A stretch of 11,740 bases of DNA from Acidobacteriota bacterium. Lineage in GTDB: Bacteria; Acidobacteriota; Vicinamibacteria; Vicinamibacterales; 2-12-FULL-66-21. Where the stretch lies: the NCBI GenBank assembly GCA_013362195.1, contig JABFWM010000175.1:1-11740 (forward strand). Direction: 5' to 3'. The translations under genes and the position numbers were made by a program. Of the stretch, positions 7,367 through 11,740 are shown one piece after another (within the stretch, counting starts at the first letter, position 1; every line of letters starts with the position of its first letter). A model generated the notes under the pieces. That model did not search any database. It was not told where the DNA came from and saw only the letters and a program-made list of their open reading frames with translations.

Positions 7367-7382
7367 CGCTGGCGGGCCAGCG
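7367..7382 (+). other. First hairpin of the csp leader
   Basis: Perfect 6-bp stem CGCTGG / CCAGCG with a CGGG loop, beginning about 2 bases after the predicted transcription start. A stem at the extreme 5' end can stabilise an RNA. It precedes the terminator hairpin of the leader. Confidence 0.5.
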
Positions 7383-7392
7383 TCGGAAGCCG

Positions 7393-7417
7393 AGGCCGCG
7401 CACTCGCGGCCTTTTTT
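7393..7417 (+). terminator. Intrinsic terminator inside the csp leader (possible attenuator)
   Basis: Seven-base-pair perfect GC stem GGCCGCG (7394-7400) / CGCGGCC (7405-7411) with a CACT loop, closed by an additional A-T pair and followed immediately by TTTTTT (7412-7417). It lies downstream of the predicted promoter and 69 bases before the csp start codon. RNA polymerase would therefore meet it before reaching the gene. This implies conditional readthrough (attenuation) or a short terminated RNA of about 50 nt. Confidence 0.75.
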
Positions 7418-7486
7418 CATGTTTGGGGGTCCGGCTGCCACGGCAGGCGCCTGGCTCCACCCACAGCAACAGGCAGGAACAGTACG

Positions 7487-7693
7487 ATGCGTATCACAGG
7501 CAAGGTCAAGTGGTTCAACAACGCCAAAGGTTACGGTTTCATTGAGCGCGACGGCGGGAGCGACGTGTTCGTTCACTTCTCGGCGGTCCAGGGGAACGGC
7601 TTCCGGACGCTCGAAGAAGGTCAGGCAGTCGAGTTCGAAATCGTTGACGGTCCCAAGGGCCCGCAGGCCGGCAACGTCACCAAAGCCAGCTAG
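7487..7693 (+). CDS. CspA-family cold-shock protein
   Basis: 68-residue single cold-shock domain (OB fold), full length for the family. RNP1 'KGYGFIE' (14-20) and RNP2 'VFVHFSAV' (27-34) are intact, preceded by 'GKVKWFNNA' and ending 'GPKGPQAGNVTKAS'. Family role: a single-stranded RNA/DNA-binding chaperone that melts mRNA secondary structure; several E. coli paralogues act as transcription antiterminators. The start ATG at 7487 is preceded by AGGA with 8 bases of spacing. The gene is monocistronic: a promoter and long structured leader lie upstream, and a convergent gene begins 24 bases after the stop. Cold inducibility cannot be inferred from the sequence, since many csp paralogues are constitutive. 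Confidence 0.97.
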   Translation: MRITGKVKWFNNAKGYGFIERDGGSDVFVHFSAVQGNGFRTLEEGQAVEFEIVDGPKGPQAGNVTKAS

Positions 7694-7699
7694 TCAACC

Positions 7700-7739
7700 G
7701 AAGGGAGCGGGAGGACGTCACTCGTCCTTCCCTCCCTTC
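7700..7739. terminator. Large hairpin between convergent csp and uncharacterised gene
   Basis: Long near-perfect inverted repeat: left arm 7700-7717 (GAAGGGAG...AGGACG), loop TCACT, right arm 7723-7739 (CGTCCT...CTCCCTTC), with a single bulge and mismatch in the middle. It starts 6 bases after the csp stop. The loop holds the stop codon of the minus-strand gene (7718-7720) and the right arm encodes that gene's last residues. It probably acts as a bidirectional terminator or 3' stabiliser. No T-run follows on either side, so it is not a canonical intrinsic terminator. Confidence 0.6.
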
Positions 7740-8311
7740 ATTCCCCGCACCGTAAAGTTCACCTTCCCATCCTTCACGGCCACCCGGAACGCCACCTCGG
7801 GATTGCCCGCTTCGCGCAGCTTGCCGACCTGATCCTTGACGAGCGCCGCGAAGCGATGAAACGGCACCACGTCCTCCCCGCTCTGCCGGCGCGCATCCAT
7901 CAGTGAATCGTAGAGCGAGTGGAGCTTGTCCATTTCGCGCATCGGATCCTTGAACGCGGTGACATTGAGCACCTTCGCGTCGGCTTCCTTCTGCTTCGGC
8001 TTGTCGGGCGGCTTGGGCGCCTGATGGACGAACGGACCCGGGCGTCCTTCTTCGCGCGCGCGCAGGCCGCGGTCCCAGAGGTCGGCGAATTTCTGGTAGC
8101 GCGTCGACAGCATCTCGAAGCGGAAGCGATCGACCGCCGCCTGGATGTGCATCCGTCCCCACCGCTTGATCATCGCGTCCACGCGGCCGCGCGTTTCCCA
8201 CGGCGGACGGGGCAGCCGGCCGGCAAAGAACATGGTGTACTCGGCCTCGAGCTTTTTCAGCTCGGCCTCGAGCACCTGCAGTTCCTTCTGGACGTCGGTC
8301 GGCTCCGCCAT
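7718..8311 (-). CDS. Uncharacterised protein with N-terminal coiled coil
   Basis: 197 residues, not recognised as a named family. Residues about 8-28 form a heptad-like, strongly charged helix (LQVLEAELKKLEAEY), a likely short coiled coil. A motif-like block 'MFFAGRLPRPPWETRGRVDAMIKRW' (27-51) follows, then 'RFRFEMLSTRYQKFADLWDRGLRAREEGRPGPF' (62-94). A Pro/Lys-rich linker (about 98-112) separates this from a second domain with 'FHRFAALVKDQVGKLREAGNPEVAFRVAVKDGKVNFTVRG' (151-190). No signal peptide, membrane segment or cysteine is seen, so a soluble cytosolic protein is expected. The two-domain layout and ordered motifs look like a conserved family rather than a spurious frame. ATG at 8311 lacks a clear Shine-Dalgarno sequence. 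It lies 44 bases after another uncharacterised gene on the same strand. Confidence 0.8.
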   Translation of the reverse strand: MAEPTDVQKELQVLEAELKKLEAEYTMFFAGRLPRPPWETRGRVDAMIKRWGRMHIQAAVDRFRFEMLSTRYQKFADLWDRGLRAREEGRPGPFVHQAPKPPDKPKQKEADAKVLNVTAFKDPMREMDKLHSLYDSLMDARRQSGEDVVPFHRFAALVKDQVGKLREAGNPEVAFRVAVKDGKVNFTVRGMKGGKDE

Positions 8312-8355
8312 GATCGGCCGTCACGATCGTCCGGGGGTCGGGATGCGCACGCGGA

Positions 8356-8790
8356 TCATCGAATCAGGAACCAGATCAGGGGCAGCCACAGCTCACGCGC
8401 GTAGGGCACCGGCCGATCGTCGATGAGGACGTCGGTGGTGTCGTAGCGGCCGACGATCTCGAACAGGTCGCGCAGGCGGACGGCGTCGCGCGGAAAGAAG
8501 CGCGCGCGATAGCGGCGGCGCTCGCCGGTCCCGAGCTCGCGATACTCCGCCGACGCGCGCGCGATCTCGAGCGCGCGTGCGAGGTCCGGCGCCTCGAACG
8601 GCGAGAACTCCAGCGTCACCGAGAACGGCAGCTTCGGCGTACCGAAGAGCGCTTCGCTCAGTTCGGGATTAAGGGCGGCCAGCTCGTCGTCCGCCGGCTG
8701 CTCGGGCAGATCCACGTACGGCCAGAACCGCTCAACAGGTCTGTAGTCGGGAACGGGAACGGCAGGCGGCGCGTTAGGGTCTGCGGGCAT
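8356..8790 (-). CDS. Uncharacterised 144-residue protein
   Basis: Not recognised. From the ATG at 8790 the product has a Pro-rich start (MPADPNAPPAVPVPDYRPVERFWPYVDLPEQP) and an acidic middle (DDELAALNPELSEALFG). A mixed region 'FSVTLEFSPFEAPDLARALEIARASAEYRELG' follows, and the C-terminus is hydrophobic (YARELWLPLIWFLIR). No Cys, no signal peptide and no catalytic motif are visible. The frame extends upstream to 8889, but that portion lies opposite selA and reads as low-quality sequence, so 8790 is preferred. That start shares a CATG with a possible + strand ATG at 8789. It is probably transcribed with the downstream coiled-coil gene (44-base gap) and is divergent from selA. The C-terminal segment could be a membrane-contact helix, but it is too short and too close to the end to call. 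Confidence 0.7.
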   Translation of the reverse strand: MPADPNAPPAVPVPDYRPVERFWPYVDLPEQPADDELAALNPELSEALFGTPKLPFSVTLEFSPFEAPDLARALEIARASAEYRELGTGERRRYRARFFPRDAVRLRDLFEIVGRYDTTDVLIDDRPVPYARELWLPLIWFLIR

Positions 8791-8860
8791 GAGAGGCGGA
8801 AATCGTGATGGTATCCTGAACGACGGAGGCGGGCAAGCCGCAACCGTCATCCATCCGCGC

Positions 8861-10243
8861 ATGTCCGATCTCCGCGTCATCCCGTCCATCGAACAGCTCC
8901 GGCAGCGTGAACCGATGCGCGCGCTCGAGACGCGCTACGGCCGGACCGCGCTCGTCGAGGCGCTGCGCGCCGAAACGGCGTCGCTGCGCGATCGCCTCGG
9001 CTCCGGCGACCTGGCCGCGGTGACGGTGTCGGAAGCGATCGAGGCGATCGAGCGCGGCGCGGAAGCGCGGCTGCGCGCGTCGATGCGCCCGTCGCTCGTC
9101 CGCGTGATCAATGCGACCGGCGTGATCGTGCACACGAATCTCGGACGCGCGCCCCTTTCCACGTCCGCCGCCGAACGCGTCGCCGCAATTGCCGCCGGCT
9201 ACACCAATCTCGAATACGACCTGGCGCGCGGCGGGCGCGGACGGCGCGAGGCGCACGCCACCCACCTCGTCGCGCGGCTGACCGGCGCCGAGGCGGCGGT
9301 CATCGTGAACAACAACGCCGCGGCCACGATGCTGGTGCTCGCCGCGCTGGCGGCGGGGCGCGAAGTGCTGATCTCGCGCGGCGAGCTGGTCGAGATTGGC
9401 GGCGGCTTCCGCGTCCCGGACGTGATGGCGCAGTCGGGCGCGACATTGCGTGAAGTCGGCACCACCAATCGCACCCGCATCGCCGACTACGCGGCGGCGA
9501 TCAGCGAGCGGACGGCGCTCATTCTGCGCGTCCATCCGTCGAACTTCCGCATCGAGGGCTTCACCGAACGGCCGGCACTCGACGATCTCGTCTCGCTCGC
9601 GCGGCGGTTCAAGGTGCCCATCGCCGAGGATCTCGGCAGCGGCTGGCTCGGGTGGCCGGATCGCGCGGCGCTGCCCGCCGCCTTGCGCGACGAACCGATC
9701 GTGTCGGAGAGCATCGCGGCGGGCACCGACGTCGTGTGCGTCAGCGGTGACAAGCTGCTCGGCGGGCCGCAGGCCGGGATCATCGCGGGAGGCGCCGGAC
9801 CGATCGCGGCGATTGGCCGCCATCCGCTGATGCGGGCGCTGCGCGTGGACAAGCTCACCTATGCGGCGCTCGAAGCGACGCTCGAGGCGCACGCCGTCGG
9901 CCGCCGCGAGGATGTGCCGGTCATGCGCATGCTCGGGTTGACGGCCGCGGAGATCGGCGCGCGCGCCGATGCGCTCGCGGCCGCGCTCCGCCTCAACGGC
10001 TGGCGCACGCGCGTCGTCGACGGCGTGTCGACGATCGGCGGCGGCAGTGCGCCCGGCGCCGAACTGCCGACGCGGCTCGTCGAGATCGCCCGCGACGGCG
10101 CGTCGGCAGACGAGATCGCCTCACGCCTGCGCGCGTCAGACCCGCCCGTCATCGCCCGCATCGAACACGATCGCGTCGTCCTCGATCTGCGCACCGTGCC
10201 GCCCGAGCAGGACGACGCGCTCGGTACGCTGGCGTGGGCCTGA
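8861..10243 (+). CDS. selA: L-seryl-tRNA(Sec) selenium transferase (selenocysteine synthase)
   Basis: 460-residue PLP enzyme that converts seryl-tRNA(Sec) to selenocysteinyl-tRNA(Sec) using selenophosphate; the bacterial protein works as a large ring-shaped homo-oligomer. Length matches E. coli SelA (463). Seen in order: an N-terminal tRNA-binding domain (about 1-75); 'VINATGVIVHTNLGRAPLS' (82-100); 'NNNAAATMLVLAALA' (150-164); 'VLISRGELVEIGGGFRVPDVM' (169-189); 'VGTTNRT' (199-205); 'EDLGSGWL' (256-263); and 'VSGDKLLGGPQAGII' (294-308), in which Lys298 binds PLP. The ATG at 8861 aligns with the usual N-terminus; an in-frame ATG at 8789 would add 24 unlike residues. No good Shine-Dalgarno sequence is seen for either. 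selB is not adjacent: the following gene is convergent and unrelated. Confidence 0.95.
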   Translation: MSDLRVIPSIEQLRQREPMRALETRYGRTALVEALRAETASLRDRLGSGDLAAVTVSEAIEAIERGAEARLRASMRPSLVRVINATGVIVHTNLGRAPLSTSAAERVAAIAAGYTNLEYDLARGGRGRREAHATHLVARLTGAEAAVIVNNNAAATMLVLAALAAGREVLISRGELVEIGGGFRVPDVMAQSGATLREVGTTNRTRIADYAAAISERTALILRVHPSNFRIEGFTERPALDDLVSLARRFKVPIAEDLGSGWLGWPDRAALPAALRDEPIVSESIAAGTDVVCVSGDKLLGGPQAGIIAGGAGPIAAIGRHPLMRALRVDKLTYAALEATLEAHAVGRREDVPVMRMLGLTAAEIGARADALAAALRLNGWRTRVVDGVSTIGGGSAPGAELPTRLVEIARDGASADEIASRLRASDPPVIARIEHDRVVLDLRTVPPEQDDALGTLAWA

Positions 10244-10262
10244 GCCGCGGCTCGGCGCCTGG

Positions 10263-11039
10263 TCAACGGGTATTGGCGACAATCAGACTGCAGCACGTCA
10301 GCGCACCTTCGGCCTTGGCGAGTTCGCTGGCGTCGACAGGCCGGGTCTGGATCCCGCGCTGCTCGAGCCGCTCGCGGGTGCGGGGAAATGCCGCGGCGCA
10401 GAGGGTGACGTCGCCGATCCGGAGCACGTTCGCAGCCATCGGCTCCGACGGATCGACGGATATGGCGTGAAAGCCGTCGAGCGCGGCGCCCTCGATCCAG
10501 GCGGGATTGACGAGGAGTGTGTCCGGCGCCGCGAGCGTCACCGCGGATTTGAGGTGCAGGCAGCCGGTCACCGCGACCGGCGCGACCGTGTATCCGTGCG
10601 GCCTCAACAGGTGGGCGAGTTGACGCGCCGCCTCTTCGTTCGTCCGCCGCGAGATGCCGACGTAGACGCGCCGGCCGGCGACGAGCACGTCGCCGCCGTC
10701 GAGCGTTGCCGGGGCCTCGATGCGCACGATCGGCCGCCACTGTTCGAGCGCGTATTCCACGGATGCAATCTCGGCGCGCCGCGACGCGGCACCCGGCCGC
10801 GCAATCACCGCCACCTCGTCGAAGACGATCGCGGCGTCTTCGACGAAAACCGAATCCGGCTGGTCTGGAAGATCGAGAAGCCGTTCGATGCGGCACCCGA
10901 GTCCTTCGAGCGCGTGTTCGTAAGCACGATGCTGCGCGTTGGCGCGCGGCAGGTCGATGGGCTCGCGCGCGAGATGCGTCAGCTCGCAGCGCACGATCGA
11001 CGGCGGCACCCGGCGGGTGAACGCGATGCAACGCGGCAT
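10263..11039 (-). CDS. Dimethylarginine dimethylaminohydrolase (dimethylargininase, DDAH)
   Basis: 258-residue guanidine-modifying enzyme (pentein fold). It hydrolyses N-omega-methylated arginines (ADMA, L-NMMA) to citrulline plus a methylamine. Seen: 'VRCELTHLAREPIDL' (16-30, substrate lid region); 'DSVFVEDAAIV' (62-72); 'RPGAASRRAEI' (81-91); 'ATLDGGDVL' with Asp114; 'RVYVGISRRTNEEAARQL'; 'TGCLHLKSAVTLA' with His162; and 'GALTCCSLIVANTR' at the C-terminus with the nucleophile Cys249. The Asp-His-Cys triad is complete, and the motifs resemble mammalian DDAH as well as the Pseudomonas enzyme; Asp rather than Glu at the triad acid position is the mammalian-type variant. The ATG at 11039 gives normal length and has a weak GGA upstream; the frame runs to 11207, but that extension lies over the divergent gene. 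It is convergent with selA (19-base gap). Confidence 0.93.
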   Translation of the reverse strand: MPRCIAFTRRVPPSIVRCELTHLAREPIDLPRANAQHRAYEHALEGLGCRIERLLDLPDQPDSVFVEDAAIVFDEVAVIARPGAASRRAEIASVEYALEQWRPIVRIEAPATLDGGDVLVAGRRVYVGISRRTNEEAARQLAHLLRPHGYTVAPVAVTGCLHLKSAVTLAAPDTLLVNPAWIEGAALDGFHAISVDPSEPMAANVLRIGDVTLCAAAFPRTRERLEQRGIQTRPVDASELAKAEGALTCCSLIVANTR

Positions 11040-11740
11040 AGAATGTTCCATCGCCGATACGGTTTCTGCCCTGACTCGAGTCCGCGGAACGGCCGTACCC
11101 GACTGGCTGACGGCCGCAATCGTCGCGCTGTGCCTGTTCGCGCTGTATAACGCGAACGGCCGCGAGATCGGCAGCATCGATTCGCAGCCGGCCAAATATA
11201 CCGCCACCGAACTGCTGCGGCGCGGGACGCTCTCGCTGAACCACGTCGTGGGCGCGCGCCCCGCGCTGGCGGAGCGGCCGACGTTCGTGCGCGACGCGAG
11301 CGGCCGCTACTGGTCGGCGTATCCGCCCACGCCCGCGATTGCCGCGGCCGTCATCGCCTGGCCCGTCGTCAAGGCCGGCGTCATCGACCTCGCCGATCCC
11401 GCGGCGCCCGAGCTCATCGCCACGTTCGCGTCCTCGATCGTGACGGCATTCGCGGTCGCGATGATGTTCCTCACCGCGCGCCGCGTCCTGCCGCTCTCGA
11501 CGGCGCTGCTGGTGGCGCTCGGCGCCGGCGCGGGGACAGGACTCTGGCCGACGGCCAGCCGTACGCTCTGGCAGCACGAATGCGCGATTGCCGGCCTCAG
11601 CATCGCGGTGTACGCGCTCGCCGGTGCGACGCTCACCCGGCGTGCAGCCGCGGCCGCGGGCCTCGGGCTGGCACTCGCGACGACGAGCCGGCTGCAGCTG
11701 GCGCCGGCCGCCGGCTTGCTCCTGCTCGCCATCTCCGCGC
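11026..11740 (+). CDS. Polytopic membrane protein, GT-C glycosyltransferase-like, 3'-truncated
   Basis: Open from ATG 11026 to the window end (238 codons visible). After a first hydrophobic helix (WLTAAIVALCLFALY, 27-41) there is a loop 'NGREIGSIDSQPAKYTATELLRRGTLSLN' (44-72), then 'RPTFVRDASGRYWSAYPPTPAIAAAVIAWPVV' (84-115). Several more helices follow, with 'SRTLWQHECAIAG' (178-190) between them. A first extramembrane loop with acidic residues and an aromatic/Pro-rich segment before helix 2 is typical of GT-C (PMT/RgtA-like) membrane glycosyltransferases, so a lipid-linked sugar transferase is the best guess. The catalytic assignment is uncertain because the C-terminal half is missing. GGGTGA lies 5 bases before the ATG; a GTG at 11017 is an alternative. 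Its start overlaps the divergent DDAH start by 14 bases. Confidence 0.72.
   Translation, partial: MQRGIECSIADTVSALTRVRGTAVPDWLTAAIVALCLFALYNANGREIGSIDSQPAKYTATELLRRGTLSLNHVVGARPALAERPTFVRDASGRYWSAYPPTPAIAAAVIAWPVVKAGVIDLADPAAPELIATFASSIVTAFAVAMMFLTARRVLPLSTALLVALGAGAGTGLWPTASRTLWQHECAIAGLSIAVYALAGATLTRRAAAAAGLGLALATTSRLQLAPAAGLLLLAISA

Noticed and set aside
7362..7832. 156-residue ORF starting in the csp leader
   Set aside because: Its ATG lies about 3 bases before the predicted transcription start, has no ribosome binding site, and reads through csp in a different frame with low-quality sequence.
8809..8820. A possible -10 element (TATCCT) ahead of selA
   Set aside because: No acceptable -35 hexamer is found at the right distance, so a promoter call is not supported.
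8791..8889. N-terminal extension of the 144-residue unknown protein to 8889
   Set aside because: It would overlap the 5' end of selA and adds a sequence with no motif character; the ATG at 8790 leaves a clean divergent gap.
9859..11577. A 572-residue minus-strand ORF across selA, DDAH and the last gene
   Set aside because: It crosses three well-supported genes in other frames, and its translation has no recognisable domain.

Overview
The window is about 11.7 kb of very GC-rich (roughly two thirds G+C), densely packed bacterial DNA. Wide third-position G/C bias leaves many long shadow frames open opposite the real genes. The gene content (LPS heptose enzymes, an O-antigen ligase, several membrane glycosyltransferases) points to a Gram-negative-type envelope. 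The lineage inference is Acidobacteriota, possibly Vicinamibacteria-like. It rests on the intergenic palindromes of the 'GGGTCTTTAGACCC' type and on the style of the uncharacterised proteins, and it is only moderately secure. No insertion sequence, phage gene, tRNA or rRNA was recognised.

Left part (1-2791, + strand): the end of a family 9 glycosyltransferase (heptosyltransferase-like), an O-antigen ligase/polymerase-type membrane protein and a monofunctional D-glycero-beta-D-manno-heptose-7-phosphate kinase. Their stops and starts overlap by 4 and 20 bases, so they are very likely co-transcribed and translationally coupled. Together they suggest LPS inner-core heptose supply, heptose transfer and O-chain attachment.

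Region 2792-3102 lies between convergent genes and holds an array of tandem 32-bp units. Each carries a 20-bp perfect palindrome, flanked by degenerate relatives and a closing hairpin. It is the most striking non-coding structure in the window.

Middle (3103-7314, - strand): purH (last two steps of IMP synthesis), then a PMT/ArnT-like membrane glycosyltransferase, then a small GT-A-type glycosyltransferase overlapping it by 10 bases. Read in transcription order this is one probable operon, with the nucleotide gene first. Divergent from purH is a CspA-family cold-shock gene (7487-7693). It has a good sigma70-like promoter and a leader of about 120 nt that contains a textbook intrinsic terminator upstream of the start codon, which suggests attenuation or a tiny terminated RNA.

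Right part: two uncharacterised proteins on the - strand (7718-8311 and 8356-8790), divergent from selA (selenocysteine synthase, 8861-10243). No selB follows selA; the next gene is a convergent dimethylarginine dimethylaminohydrolase with an intact Asp-His-Cys triad. The window ends inside a divergent polytopic membrane protein (from 11026) whose start overlaps the DDAH start.

I did not find a clear undescribed defence or mobile system. The best leads are the palindromic tandem array, the terminator-containing csp leader, and the two conserved-looking proteins of unknown function beside selA.
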